Assembly: GCA_023935145.1 (NCBI GenBank)
Contig: CM043705.1
Coordinates: 54,795,084 to 54,859,083, forward strand
DNA length: 64,000 nucleotides
DNA from: Bretschneidera sinensis
Taxonomy: Eukaryota; Streptophyta; Magnoliopsida; Brassicales; Akaniaceae
Reading direction: 5' to 3'
Shown: positions 45,097-57,537 of the stretch, in pieces
How positions within the stretch are numbered: position 1 is the stretch's first letter
How the letters are laid out: each line of letters begins with the position of its first letter
Made by a program: the position numbers and the translations under genes
The notes under the pieces: model-generated
Database searches by the model: none
What the model saw: only the letters and a program-made list of their open reading frames with translations
Told to the model about the DNA's origin: nothing

Positions 45097-45480
45097 ATGT
45101 TTGGGTAACAATTTTCTGTTTTTAATTTTCGAAAACTGTTTTCGAAAATGAAAAATTGAAAACAGTTTGCTGATGTTTTCTGAAGAAAATATGTTTGGAT
45201 AACTGTAACTTAAAAACTGTTTTGATGCACCTTGTAATTATTTTTAGTTTTGAGTCTAAATTTAAAATCTATATTAATTTTATTTCTCATATTTACTAAA
45301 TATTTAAAAATAATTAATATTATTTTATTTTCAAATTTTTAATATTTTTTATAGACCATGGAGGAAGAATGAAACAGAGACAGAAAACACCAATTTGGAG
45401 TTTTCAGAAATGAGTTTTTGAAAGCTGGTTTTTTGAAAACTGTTTTAGAAAATTGTTTTTGAAAACTGTTTGCCAAACAT
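45097..45480. mobile_element. small inverted-repeat element (MITE-like)
   Basis: The left end ATGTTTGGGTAACAATTTTC and the inverted right end ATGTTTGGCAAACAGTTTTC match, and the similarity runs on for about 50 bases (both contain AATTTTC and GTTTTC blocks in the same order). The element is about 384 bp, AT-rich and has no coding capacity. No target duplication was identified, so the family is open and the outermost bases may be off by a few. Confidence 0.65.
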
Positions 45481-45573
45481 AGAAAACAATTTTTCAATCC
45501 AAATATAGCATATGTTTCTCTATGGACAATAATGTCATAAGAAATAGGGCCCAAAAACTGTAAACCCAGAGTG

Positions 45574-46200
45574 TGATAAATTAGAGAAGGAGAACGGGCT
45601 ATTAGATGAGTCCAATATAGTCTTGGATATTATGCTTAAGAAGATCTAGCCCAAGAAAATGGGAAAAAATGACAAGCAGTTGTGGTAGATGAGTAGGTGA
45701 AATAAAAAATAATAATTAAATAAGAAAAACATGTTTTTGGTAAGTAGGTGCATGGTGCCGCATAGTAACCCAAAAAATTCTTATAAATAACCTTTCAGTT
45801 TTCCATTTCAAATCAAATCAAACAAATCAATGGAGATAAAACAATCATAGAAGCACTTCATACATTCAAGAGAGAAAATAGAAAAGAGAGCAGTATAGAG
45901 AGAAAAGAGTTGTTCAAAAATACAATTCTTATAAGCCGAACCACGTTAACATTGTGTCTCTTATATTTCTTTATCTTTCTTTGAATTTCTTTTTTTTTTG
46001 TTTACCAATTTCTCTTTATTGTATTCATACATTAATTGCTTTTGCTTTCACATTAATGTACTCATATATTATTTGCTTCTACTAATTCTTCAATTCTGTC
46101 AAAAACAAATTCTTCCTCATGACCCAGAATTTCTATAACTTGTGATATTTTCTCTCCATTCAATTTGGACAATGTTTTGTGGATTTAACAAGTTGGTCCA
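45574..46200 (+). repeat. 5' LTR of the right Tat-like element (approximate ends)
   Basis: A TATA-like TTATAAATAACC at 45780-45791 and the primer site just after 46200 bracket the LTR. The start is placed at TGATAAATTAG (45574) and the end at TTGGTCCA (46200) or TTTAACA (46190). Without the other LTR the limits are estimates. Confidence 0.5.
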
Positions 46201-46201
46201 C

Positions 46202-46220
46202 TGGCAACTCCACTTTGGAA
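46202..46220 (+). other. primer-binding site of the right Tat-like element
   Basis: TGGCAACTCCACTTTGGAA is a degenerate form of the TGGCGACTCCACTGGGGA-type site of Ogre/Tat elements. Confidence 0.7.
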
Positions 46221-46531
46221 GCCAATTTGTTTTTGAAAAAGAAGCAAAGAAGGTAATTTGTCAGTAAAAAAATGACACATCAGAATGATGATCTCCTTCC
46301 ACAAAACGAAGATTCCACTTAGTCACAAATGGAAGATGGATTAAATTCATGGAGGAAGAAAGTGCAACACTCAAACAAATGTTGCTCAATATACAATCCA
46401 CAATAAATTAGCTAGTGTCAATCTTTAAAGTACCAAGCAAAACGTGGTCATTGCTGAAATTGGAAGTTTTGATATGAGGATCCAACCTCCCGTAGTTCCA
46501 CCTCAAATAGTAGATTTGGAGACAGGACATC

Positions 46532-47679
46532 TTGATTTTGGAAAGCTCTACAGAAAAAGAGCAAGCACTAAAGATGGCACTTGAAAAAGCAACAATGAAA
46601 GAAAAGTCAAACCACGACATGCTTAGAGTTCATGGAGCTTATGTTCTTGTAACTAGATGTGGAGGAAGGCCTAGTTCTTCTCATATTCCATTACCAACTT
46701 CCAAAACTCAAGAAGACTTGGAGTCCATCATAAAAAAAGTTACAAAGCAATCCACCTTTACAGTGGATGATTTCAACTTCATACCGCCCTATCCTAGGTC
46801 GGCAATGGATAAAACAAATCCTTAAGACTAATGCCAAAATTTGAAAAATACAACGACAAGGCAGGAGACGTGAAGGCTTATATCAAGAGGTTCTTAGATT
46901 GTATGGGAGCCTTAGGAAAAGATCAAGATCTGTGGATGCGAGAATTTTCCAAAAGCCTTATTGATAAAGCATACACGTGGTATGCAAGGCTTGAATCTGA
47001 AAGCATAACAGACTGGCTTGCATTTATAAAACAATTCTTGCTAAAGTTTTACTCCATCCCATGCCGGTTTACCATGACAGATTTGGAACAAGAACGTCAA
47101 GGTCCTTTAGAAAATCTGGAGGGTTATATCGAAAGATTCAAAATAAAAATACTTGAATGTCAAGATAAAATCAGCGAGGATATTCTGGTGAAAATCTGTA
47201 TTTCACATATGAAAGATGAATACAAGGGTTTTCTAGAGAACCTGGAGATAGACTCATTTAGTTCCTTGCAAGAGAAGGCTAGGAGGACTAATGTTTCTAT
47301 TACGAAGACTCTAGGTATGAAAAGGAATCAAAATACACACATAGCAGTAGTAATCGAAGAACACAAGTATGGTGATAAGAGGATAAGGAGAGAGCCTTAT
47401 CAAAGAAGAAATTATGAAAAAGCTCCACCTTTTCCATGCTCCAAGAAAAAAGTGATAGATATCGTGAAGGGTTGGATCAGAAACAATCAAATTAGGCTAC
47501 CACCACAACATAAGCAACCTATTTCAGCTGAAATTAATAGCCCCAAATTTTGCCTGTATCATCGATCTGCATCACACCATACATATGAGTGCTTCAACCT
47601 CAGGTGGATCTTCAACAACAAAGTAAATAGTGGAGATCTAATCCACCTAGAGCCAAAAGGGGAGCACAAGTCGGAATGA
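46532..47679 (+). pseudogene. gag polyprotein, Ogre/Tat type
   Basis: The first frame (46532-46825) has an EKEQALKMALEKATMKE coiled-coil-like start and ends PPYPRSAMDKTNP at a stop. The second frame (46831-47679, 282 residues) starts MPKFEKYNDKAGDVKAYIKR. It then shows the capsid signature FSKSLIDKAYTWYARLESES, WLAFIKQFLLKFYSIPC and ENLEGYIERFKIKILECQDK. Near the end, CLYHRSASHHTYECFNLRWI is the unusual zinc-knuckle-like motif of this lineage. Two stops and one frame shift separate the parts. It is one of the better preserved genes of the window. Confidence 0.9.
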
Positions 47680-48060
47680 TTACTCACCTGGAAGACGAAG
47701 AGGAATATTAGTATTGCTATTGTTCACAAGCCAATGAAGTTGTGGGCATTACCAATCAGCCATAAGGTACATACAAGCACTACGGTAGCTCTATTATAGA
47801 AGAAGTAATAGAGGAATGTTAAGACAAAAGACTAGATGAATCCTTAGCCAATACGCGATGTTTCACCAATTTCTTTGACAATATTGGCTTAAAAGAATGC
47901 TGTATAAGAAGAGAAGTTGTGTCTACACTATTATGCATTGCTCAAAAATACCAAGGAGAGTATAGTATGAGCGCAAGAAGAACGAGAAAAGTAGTAGAAT
48001 CTGAAGGAAGAAGTCTTGTCTTTGCCCCGAAAGATAAATTAGTGCTAGGCGAGAATCACA
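47680..48060 (+). pseudogene. gag to protease linker, Tat-like
   Basis: Interrupted frames without a recognisable domain, partly open from 47919. Assigned by position. Confidence 0.5.
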
Positions 48061-48561
48061 ACACCATTGTATCTGGACATAGCACTAAATTGATTGAAGG
48101 TGAAACGCGGAGTGGGCTCATCTGTCAATATAATACCATGGAGCACATTAAAGGTAGTTAATATACGAGAAGAATGGGTTATCAAACTCCCTATTCTAGT
48201 TAAGAGTTTTTCTGGTGAGGAGATGTATACTCTTGGTTTTGTAATGATGGATACCGTTGTAGGTCCATTACACAGCATTGTAAAATTCCATATTTTGGAT
48301 GTGGTAACATCTTATCACATCGTTTTGGGATGGCCTTGGTATCATGGTCATCAAGCTATTCCTTCTACATACCATCAATGCCTAAAAGCCTGGTGTGAAG
48401 GCAAAGAAATGACCATCCATGCCTCTCAAGCTCCCTTTGAAGTCCAAGAAATATATTTTTCGGAAGTAGGATTTTATGATAATTTCTCAGAAGAAGGTGT
48501 TGCATCCCTTGAATCCCCAAGAAGTCTAGCACTACCTATGTGGGAGAACTTGAGCACATAA
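48061..48561 (+). pseudogene. retropepsin-like protease, active-site Asp lost
   Basis: GVGSSVNIIPWSTLKVV corresponds to the family motif DPGSSVNIxP; the catalytic Asp is a Gly here. EEMYTLGFVMMDTVVGP, FHILDVVTSYHIVLGWPWYH and STYHQCLKAW follow and match the rest of the Tat protease domain. The frame closes at 48559. The domain is recognisable over nearly its full length but should be inactive. Confidence 0.85.
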
Positions 48562-48919
48562 AAGAAGATGGCAAATAAGAAAAGAAAGGCAAAGAAAGCT
48601 AAAAAAAAACAGTTGGAGTGACTCTTATCGTTATCTTGCCTGACAATCGAATCAGCTACTACTTATGAAGAGATAAGGGATAAGGAGAACCCAAAAATAT
48701 TGATCCCGAGTATCAAGTGATCACATCAAAGCAAGAAGTCAATTATGAAGATGATGTACCTGAAGTCAAAGATGAAGAAGAAGATCAGTCATAAACGTAC
48801 AAGAAAGTAATAGATAAGCTAGAACGTGTTAATCTAGCCTAAGATGGAGAAGAAGAAAAACCAACATTCATCTAAAAAAACATTCAATCCATCACAAAAA
48901 AAATAGTTCGATTTCACTT
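48562..48919 (+). pseudogene. protease to RT linker of the right Tat-like element
   Basis: Lys-rich and acidic interrupted frames with no domain (for example KKRKAKKAKKK just after 48575). Confidence 0.5.
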
Positions 48920-49314
48920 TTGAAGGAATGCGTTGATGTCTTTGCTTGGAAACATGAAGAAATGCATGGCCTTGATCCTTCTTTGGTTGCACATCACTTA
49001 AATCTGGATCCCAAAAGGAAACTAGTTTAGCAATCACAAAAGCCAGTGTCTCGTACACAAAAAGAAATTATCAAGACAGAGATAGACAAATTGCTAAAGA
49101 ACAAAAAGATAAAGGAGGTGCAATATCCTACATGGCTAGTGAATTTGGTCCTACTACCAAAGAAAAGTGGAGAAACTTGAGTGTGTCAAGACTTTCGTCT
49201 ACTCAATGATGCTACGCCAAAAGATGACTTCCCATTGCCCAACGTTGACTCCTTGAATGATGCAATTGCAAGACATAAAGTATTCTTTTTTATGGATACA
49301 TTTAGTGACTATCA
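48920..49314 (+). pseudogene. reverse transcriptase part one, Tat-like
   Basis: Pre-RT motif ECVDVFAWKHEEMHGLDPSL, one stop, then IKTEIDKLLKNKKIKEVQYP, WLVNLVLLPKKSGET, a stop in place of the usual Trp, CQDFRLLNDATPKDDFPLPN and FFFMDTFSDYHQI. The frame is cut by the hAT element. The rest resumes at 61670 with the next expected residues (AMALGDTE), so the gene was contiguous before that insertion. Confidence 0.9.
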
Positions 49315-49400
49315 TCAAATAGTAGAGGTGGGAAACGGGCGGGTCGGACCGGATATGGGATGGGTATAATTGGTGACGGGCCAGCGGGCACGGGCTAAAT

Positions 49401-50769
49401 ATATCCGATTCCTAACAGGTTCATTATTTCATGCCCATGCTCAATCCATTAAAAAACGAGTGAACCCAAAGGTCTAAATTAAATTGACCCAATGATTAGT
49501 ACTTTTACATTAAACAACAATGTTGTAGAATACGTATAATAAAAAGGTTCTGTATTTATATCTAATTTAGTGACAAATGCTGCCTGTAACAATAATTTTC
49601 TCCTAGACTTACTCAAATTCCTGACCTTATATAAATAGAGCCTATTCCTCATAATTACCACAGCTAACTTGTTGCTTTGTATTGACAGAACTATGTGGCT
49701 GAATTTTACATATCAGATTCCCAATCTGGGGAAGATAAATGAGAAAGTTCAATGAAACGAAACAGAAAAATATGGGGAAAAGGTCCGAAGAAGAAAATGT
49801 GAGAAAATGATTTAAATGAGTGTGAAAACGGTCCACTCTAAGAAAGAGAAAGGAAAATGACAGGAAGGGCAAGAAATGTGAAATGGGTCACCTTTCTTGG
49901 GCGTCCTCTTGGTTCAATAGGAGCTGAATATACTATATAAGGTATAACAAGGAAACCATTGTATTTCATGAATGTTATATGCGTGGCAGCATCCCACTAG
50001 TCAAAAGTGTAAGGTTGTAGCTGTTATTCTTTGATTAGTTTACCTTAACAAATACCAATAAATGGGAGCATTGGTGAAAACAGGCAATGGAGCTAAGGCT
50101 GCCCCGTTAGTCAAACCAGCTACGGTGGTTGATGTAACAAAACAAAGCAGAGGCTTATCTCTAAAACAAAGACTTATTTTCGCGCAAAATTGTTGCCATT
50201 AAAATTTCTATTCTAAGGAAAATATTTTTATTAAAAATTAACAATTACCTAATTATATGATTAAAAAACTTAAGGAAAAAAAATAAAATTCAAATCCCTT
50301 GAATAAAAATTACACAAATGAAACATAACTAACAGAAATTATATTCAAATTTTTGCCAAGGAGATCAAGCAAAATCCTGAAATTGAATCTAATCCGAAAA
50401 AAAAAAAAAAAATTGATCAACTAAATAGATTTGAAAATGGAGATTGTTCCTTTAATAGAGAGAAACTGCTTGAGAGAGATATATGTGAGTGAAGAGTTAT
50501 TGTTCTACACTTCTACTTGCTTCTTCACTCCTTGAGAGAGATATGTGAGTGAAGAGTTGTTGTTCTACACTTCTACTTGCTTCTTCACTGTGCGGTCTAG
50601 GAGGGAATGGCTAATGAGCGTGAGACTGAGAGATCAAAGGATAGAGAAAGAGTTAAGTGAATTAGGGTTACTGCGTGAAAAATGAAAATGAATTTATTAA
50701 GTATACATTTGATTATCTGATCTGACTTTGAGTCAAATCGTGCGATTTGGTCTTTTATCAAACGGGAAG
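49401..50769. other. interior of the hAT element, non-coding
   Basis: No transposase or captured gene is recognisable. It contains a tandem duplication at 50470-50589 and an A-run at about 50396-50411. Confidence 0.6.
50470..50589. repeat. 60-bp tandem duplication in the hAT element
   Basis: Units 50470-50530 and 50532-50589 share GTGAGTGAAGAGTT and TTCTACACTTCTACTTGC with very few differences, so the duplication is recent relative to other repeats here. Confidence 0.92.
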
Positions 50770-50910
50770 ACTAGTTAACCCGCGGCATGACCCAGATTTT
50801 CACGGACCAGACCGGATACAAGTCATTTTTTTACGGGTCTTAAAACTTATGTTCATACCCGTATTTTAGCGGGTACAGTTAAAAAAGTTAACGGGTATGG
50901 GTCAAGTATC

Positions 50911-52881
50911 TGTAATACCCATTTTCATAGAGTAAGGGTAAATAAGTAATTTTATAAATATGATATGAAATTAAAATAATACATACATGAAAGATTTATT
51001 ATTGAATGAAATAAGTATTTTGAAAAAAAAACCCTGGGACAACACCTGGACACCCAAATGTTGTCAATAAAAAGTGAAAGTGGTGCATGGTAGACACCAC
51101 AGTAGTCATAAAGCGGTGGCCGGGCGGTTTTGCATAATAAAAACGTTTTTATTATTTTCCTGCTAAATCCCGTTTGGTTTCCTTCTTTCTTCAATTCAAA
51201 TTACTCTATTTCTTTAAACACCTAGGAATTGAAAGAAATGTTGAAAGATTGAAATATTAAAATTTTGAAGAGGTTTACGGGAGAATTTAAAAGAGATTCA
51301 AGAAAAGTTTTAAGAAAAACAAAAGGCAATAATATGAATTTTATTTTTGAAATTAGGCATACATGAAAATACCCGAAATTTGATGCAGAAATTTAAAGGG
51401 TATGAATTATGGAAGAACTGAAGAATAAATTAGAAATTTAATATAAATATTATGTCAAGTGTTGATGATCAACAATCGGGTGAAATTGCTGAAAAGAGCA
51501 GAAAAGGAAAGGAGGTGATCCACGGGTAGCTTTAAATGCTACGTGGTGAGTTAGATTTACTTTTGGTAATCGAGATAAATATGAAGTATAAAGTAATGAT
51601 ATTTAAATTAATTATTAAACTATGATTGGATGATATTTGAAAGTTGGTTGATGGATATGGTAGGAATAATTGATATGTTAAAAATTTATTATATGAGAAG
51701 TAATATTAATGAAATAATGAACTGATTAAATATATAATGAAATGATAAATGAAATTCTTGACAAGTTATGATTGATAATTTGATATGATATATAAGGAGA
51801 TAATTTAATGAATATGATAAAAATGATAATTTTGAGAAAGAGCTGGATAGCTAAATTGAATGTTTGAATATATGATTGTTTTTATATTATTGCTCATATG
51901 CTTATTTCATATTATTGTTCATATGCATATGCATGAAATGAAAAGAACCGAGAAAGTAGTCAGTCTAAATGAAATAAAAGAACCGCGACAGTCGGTATAT
52001 GCTGGAAATAAAAAAACTGGGAAGGCAGCCGGTCTAAGCTAAAACATGTCGAATGTGGGAAGAAGTTCCCAAATGATAATATAAAACGATCTGATAATTT
52101 AAATTCATGCATTGCATTTGTTTTAAATATTGGCTATTATTGCTTGAGATGCTAAAGTGTTATTCTTGATTGTGAATCTATTGATAGATGAATGAGTCTC
52201 ACAAAGAGACAGATATGATAAAAAAGAAATATGATAAGAATTATCTGAGTGATTGGTTATATGTTGTGAACCTCATAACGAGGTAATTATGACGTTGAAT
52301 TGATAGTTTCAAGATAATTAAATATATAAGAAGAAATATTGTTATATTTGATGATTAACTTAAGAAGAGATTGATAAATGATGAGGATTATGATATGAAT
52401 AATGATAATAGAATGTCATTATCAAATTATATGAGATATAAATGAATGAATATTGGAAGACTATTTGAACAATTAAATTATAAGATGTGACTGGAATTAT
52501 ACAAATTGAATACTTCTAGTAAATTTATTTCACCAAGCTTGTGAAGCTCACTCCTCATTGTTAAATAATTTCAGGTAGCAGGCAGGATAGATTGATTGTT
52601 GAGTTGTGATTTAGACTGAGTGATTATCTATAAGCCTCGTGGTCCACATCCTCAAACTAATGGAAAAAAATATTTGTAAATATTCATGCATCATATGTTG
52701 TATATAACGTTTTAGTTGGAATTTTAATAATGTAACTCCCCTATAGAGGGTTAAGAATTGATGCATAGATATATATAATTTCAATTAATGTTTTTATATT
52801 GTTGCATATATATGTTGTGCTGGGATTTCAAAACGTGATGACACTGTCTCGAGGGTGGCCAACTCGGGATGGGTCGTTATA
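50911..52881 (+). repeat. 5' LTR of the chromovirus
   Basis: Starts TGTAATACCCATTTTC and ends GATGGGTCGTTATA. It contains three units of the LTR minisatellite (51935-52038). Confidence 0.95.
51935..52038. repeat. LTR minisatellite, three units
   Basis: Units of about 35 bases on the pattern GAAATAAAAGAACCGGGAAG followed by GCAGCCGGTCTAAAT. The middle unit is the variant ending GGTATATGCTG. Confidence 0.88.
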
Positions 52882-52885
52882 ATTT

Positions 52886-52903
52886 TGGTATCAGAACATT
52901 AGG
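52886..52903 (+). other. primer-binding site of the chromovirus
   Basis: TGGTATCAGAACATTAGG, an initiator tRNA-Met-type site with one G to A change at position 11, follows the LTR by four bases. Confidence 0.85.
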
Positions 52904-52967
52904 TTTTATGATTCTGTAAATTGTATAAAAAGAAAGAAAGTGGAAGATTAAAATAAATCATATTTTA

Positions 52968-54080
52968 ATGAATACTCTGAGGATGACACATGGGTGTGCT
53001 AGAGCTAGAGTTAGAGTTGTTGACTTGAGAGGGCATGGTATGCCCCCAATATTTAGACAAGTTGAGGTTGAGATGGAGGTTGAGTCTATTGTCTCTAGAA
53101 AGGAACATATTGACAGTATAATTGATATTAGTAGGAGTGTGAGAGAATCGGGAGTTGAAAGAAATGAGTTAAGAGAAGCTCATGCTCATGCTCTTGAGAA
53201 AATGAATGTAATAGATAATAGAGTTGAAAGTCTATAGCATAGACTTGATGAACAGGCTAGAGCAATGCCTGAGGTTGTTATAAATCCAATAATGGTAGAC
53301 GTTAAAAAGGGGAAAGGTGAGTTTATGCATGAGATGCAGAGAGATTGTTTTGTTAGATATATTAAGTTGAATGCTTGTTGTTTAAAAGATCTATGAATCT
53401 TTTTGAGCCTAAGCTATGGGTAAAATATGTAGAGAGATTATTTGGTATTTTACTATTGACTGATAAGTAGAGGGTCGCATTTTCTTCATTTGAGTTAGAA
53501 GGAGAAGCTTTAGGAGGATACTCTTCCCAAGGTAAGCGCATATGTTGATACACCCTTAACTTGGAATAGATTTAAGGAGGCTTTTTTCTTATTTAAGGTA
53601 AAATATGTTGACTATGGCTCAATATGATAGCAGATTTGTGATCTTGACAAGGTTTGTATCGAAAATGGTAGACATAAAGGAGAAGAAGTGTAAGAGGTTC
53701 CTAGATTGAATATATTTTTGGATTATATCAAAATTATCTTACATGAGGCATATGAATTATGCTAGGTTGGTGGATATAGAACTACAGATTGAGAAGAATG
53801 TGATGGAGTTTAGAGGTAGGGGGATTGACTGAAGAGGTCTAAATTTGAAGGACCTAGAGGTGGTAGCAGTATGAGTGTGCAGGGTGGGAGACCACCCTAG
53901 AGGGAACATTCATTGTCATAAGGAACTGTAGCATATATTAATATTGGCGGGATCCCTAGATTTGGGAGATAGTCTGGGGGAACTAGAAGTTATGGTAGAT
54001 GTGGGAGTGTACTACCTAGGGGATATGGTAATGTGATAAAAAGACTAGAACGTGTTATAGATGTAATTAGATAAGATATT
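52968..54080 (+). pseudogene. chromovirus gag, heavily degraded
   Basis: The first frame (52968-53237) starts MNTLRMTHGCARARVRVVDL and runs into a helical stretch ending MNVIDNRVESL. After several stops, pieces such as DTPLTWNRFKEAFFLFKVKY (about 53550) match the capsid domain. The zinc knuckle is not recognisable. Identity rests on position and on the capsid piece. Confidence 0.65.
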
Positions 54081-54600
54081 TATCCCAAAATTGTCTTAAT
54101 TTGAGGTGCTTTGTATGTAGAAAAGGTGGACATATCAATGTTGGTTGATCCTGGTGCAACTCATTTTTTTGCATCCAGTGTGTTTATGAAGTCTATTGAT
54201 GTTAATATTAGTCCTTTGATGCATAATCTTATTGTTGAAATTCTTACTGAAGACAGAATTATGATTAAAACTATTTGTCGGGGTTGTGCAATCCGTATGG
54301 ATGATAGAGAGTATAAAGTTGATTTGTTTTCTTTGAGTATGGTTGATTTTGGAGATGAATTGGTTGTCGACGTATCATGGCTGGTTTGATTGTTTTAAGA
54401 AAAACATAGTGTTCAAGATACTAGGACAAGAGGACTTTAATTTTCAGGGAGAACGTAAGATACTTGCCAACTGTCTTATTTCTGCCCTAATTTTTAGTAA
54501 ATGGTTGAAGAAGGGTTGTGAGGGGTATTTGGCGTATGTGGTGGATTCTAGAAACGAGAGTAGGAAGTTAGAAGAACTCTTAGTAGTAAAATATTTTTTT
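54081..54600 (+). pseudogene. chromovirus aspartic protease
   Basis: SMLVDPGATHFFASSVFMKS (54135 on) holds the DPGATHxF variant of the protease active site common in plant chromoviruses. A frameshift near 54345 leads to GWFDCFKKNIVFKI, matching the LGMDWLxxxxxxIDC-type end of the domain, where MNWLSTYHGWFDC is seen. Stops and the shift make it inactive. Confidence 0.85.
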
Positions 54601-54604
54601 TGAT

Positions 54605-55387
54605 GTGTTACCTGAGGAGTTGTCTGGTTTGCCTCCTAATAAGGAGATTGAGTTTTCTACTGAGGTGATTCCGGGATCATCACCCATATCTATAACACCT
54701 TATAGAATGGCACAAGCTAAGTTGAGAGAGTTGAAAGTTCAGCTTCAGGAGTTGTTAGATAAACAATTTATTCGACCTAATGTGTCGCCTTGGGGAGCCC
54801 CTGAGTTGTTTGTGAAGAAGAATGATGGAACGATAAGGTTGTGTATTGATTATAGAGAGTTGAATAAGATCACCATCAAGAATAAATATCCTTTACCCAA
54901 GATAGATGATTTATTCAAGTAGTTACAGGGGGCTAGGGTATTTTCTAAGATAGACATGAGATCGGGTTTCATTTGTTGAGGATAAAGGAGGGGGACGTGC
55001 CTAAGACAACTTTTAGGACACGTTATGGCCATCACGAGTTCCTTGTGATGCCATTTGGGTTGACTAATGCTCCAGCAACATTCATGGACTTGATGAATAA
55101 AATTTTTAAACTATTTCTTGATAATTTTGTGGCTGTGTTCATTGATGACATCTTGGTGTATTCTAAGACTAAAGAAGAGCATGTAAAACATTTAGAAATT
55201 GTGTTGGAGCGAGAGATTGTATGCTATAATTTCCTAAATGTGAATTTTGGTTGAATAAAATAACTTTCTTGGGGCATGTAATATCTAGAGATGGAATAAC
55301 AGTTGATCCACAAAAGGTACAGACAAAGTTAAGTTGGGAGAGACCAACTAATGTGATTGAGATTATAATCTTCTTGAGGTTAGCTGG
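54605..55387 (+). pseudogene. chromovirus reverse transcriptase, split by solo LTR
   Basis: The first frame includes [60 protein letters not shown] and [20 protein letters not shown]. It stops at 54920. The frame shifts again before [20 protein letters not shown]. The catalytic box is FIDD in [11 protein letters not shown] (55138-55149), an accepted variant. The end LGHVISRDGITVDPQKV is followed by the insertion; the protein resumes at 57538 with GYYRRFIHNFS. Confidence 0.92.
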
Positions 55388-57537
55388 TGTAATACTCGTG
55401 TTCTTAAAGTATGGGTAAATAATTAATTTGATAAATACGATATGGAATTAAAATGAAATAATATATACGTGAAAGGTTTATTATTTGAATAAAATAATTA
55501 TTTTGAAAAAAAACTGGTCGCATGATGGTGTGGATACAAAGAAAAAGAAAAGGAAAAAAAAACGTCTACGACAGCATGGAAGGATATGAAGGAAAAAGAA
55601 AAGGAAAAAAATTGTTAAAAAAAGGCCAACACCTAGCTATAGGTGTTGGTTGTCTAACATGCAAATTGCATGTTAGACAGCAAGGGTTATTCGTGGCACC
55701 AAATGGTGCTGACTGTTGTTTTGGTATATATATATATATAGTTTTAATTTATTTAATTTATTACTTACCAAATCCTATTTGGTTTTCTTCTTTCTTCAAT
55801 ACAAACTACTCTATTTCTTTAAACACTTGGGGATTGAAAGAAAGTTAAAAGAGTAAAATTTTGAAGGGATTTACTGGAGAATTTTACAAAAAGCCACAGA
55901 AAGCTCTCAGAAAAATAAAAGGTAATAACTTGAATTTTATTTTTTAAATTTAGCATACACGAAATTTCTCGAAATTTAATGTGGGAATTTTCAAAGGGTA
56001 TGAATTATGGAAGAATTGAATAATAAATTAGAAATTTTAAAATACGTTGATGATCAGCAATCAGGTGAAATTGCTGAAAGGAGCAGGAAAAGAAAGGAGG
56101 TGATCCACAGGTAGCTCTAAGTGCTATGTGGTAAGTTAGATTTACTTTAAGTAATCAAGATAAATATGGAATATATAGTGATAGTATTTGAATAAATCAT
56201 TAACTTATGATTTGGTGAAAGATGAAAGTTGGTTGATAGGTATGATAGGAATAGAAGATGTTTAGAGAATTATTTTATGAGAAATAATATTATTAGAATA
56301 ATGAGTCAATTTAATAATAAAGGCGATAAGTGAAATTCTTGACGAGCTATGGTTGATGATTTGATATGATTTATGAGGAGAGGAATTTAGCGGAATTTTT
56401 CAAATAATAATTTGAGAATAATCAAGATAACTAATTTGAATATTTGAAGACATGCTTGTTTCTATATTATTGTTCATATGCATATTTCATATCCTTATTC
56501 ATATGCATATGCATGAAATAAAAGAACCGGGAAGGCAGCCGATCTAAATGAAAATAAAAGCAACTGGAAAGGCAACCGGTCTAAATGAAAATAAAAGAAC
56601 CGAGAGGGTAGCCGGTCTAAATGAAAACAGTGACAGCTAGTATATGCTGGAAATAAAAGGACCGGGAGGGTAGCCAGTCTAAATGAGAATAAAATTACCA
56701 TGAAGGCAACCGGTCTAAATAAGAATGAAAGAACCAAAAAAGCAGCCGGTCTACGATAAAAACATGTCGACATGTGGGAAGACGTTCCCAATAATAATAA
56801 CATTTAAATTTATGCATTGCATTTGCTTAAATATTGATTGTTATTACTTGAGATGCTAAAGTGCTATTCATGATTGTAAATTTATTGATAGATGAATGAG
56901 TCACACAGAGACAATTATGCTGAGAAGAAGTACGAAAATATGAAATGATGAGAATTATCTGAGTGACTGATTATATGTTGTGAACCTCATAATGAGGTAA
57001 TTATGAGATAGAATTGATAATCTCAAGATGATGATTAACTATATGAAAAGAAGAGATTTATAAAAGGATGGGGATTTGATATGAGTAGTGATAATAGAAC
57101 GATATTATCAAAATATATAAGATATAGATGAATGAATATTGGAAGACTACTTATACAAATTTATTACTTCTAGTAAGTTTAATTCACTGACCTTGTGAAG
57201 CTCACTCCTCATTATACAATGATTTCAAGTAGCAGACAGGACAAATAGTTTGGTGAGTTGAGATTCAAATGAAGTCATTAACTGTAAGCCACGTGATTCA
57301 CATCCTCCAACTAATGGAAAAAAAATAAAAAATTATTTGTAAATATTCATGCATATTACGTTGTATATAATGCTTAAGTCAAGATTTGAATGATGTATCT
57401 CCCCTGTTGAGGGTTGATGATTGATGTAAATAATTGCAGTTGGTATATTTTTATTGTTGCATATATGTGTCGTGCTGGGATTTTCAAAATGTGATAATAC
57501 CGTCTCAGGGGTGGCCACCCCATGATGGGTCATTACA
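55388..57537 (+). mobile_element. solo chromovirus LTR inside the chromovirus, fourth level of right nest
   Basis: Starts TGTAATACTCGTGTTC and ends GATGGGTCATTACA, in the same orientation as its host and of the same family. The flanks GCTGG (55383-55387) and GTTGG (57538-57542) match at four of five bases. It carries seven minisatellite units (56515-56757) and a TA microsatellite (about 55726-55740). Confidence 0.93.
56515..56757. repeat. LTR minisatellite, seven units
   Basis: Seven successive units of about 35 bases on the GAAATAAAAGAACCGGGAAG / GCAGCCGGTCTAAAT pattern, including one short GGTATATGCTG-type variant. It is the longest of the four arrays in the window. Confidence 0.88.
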
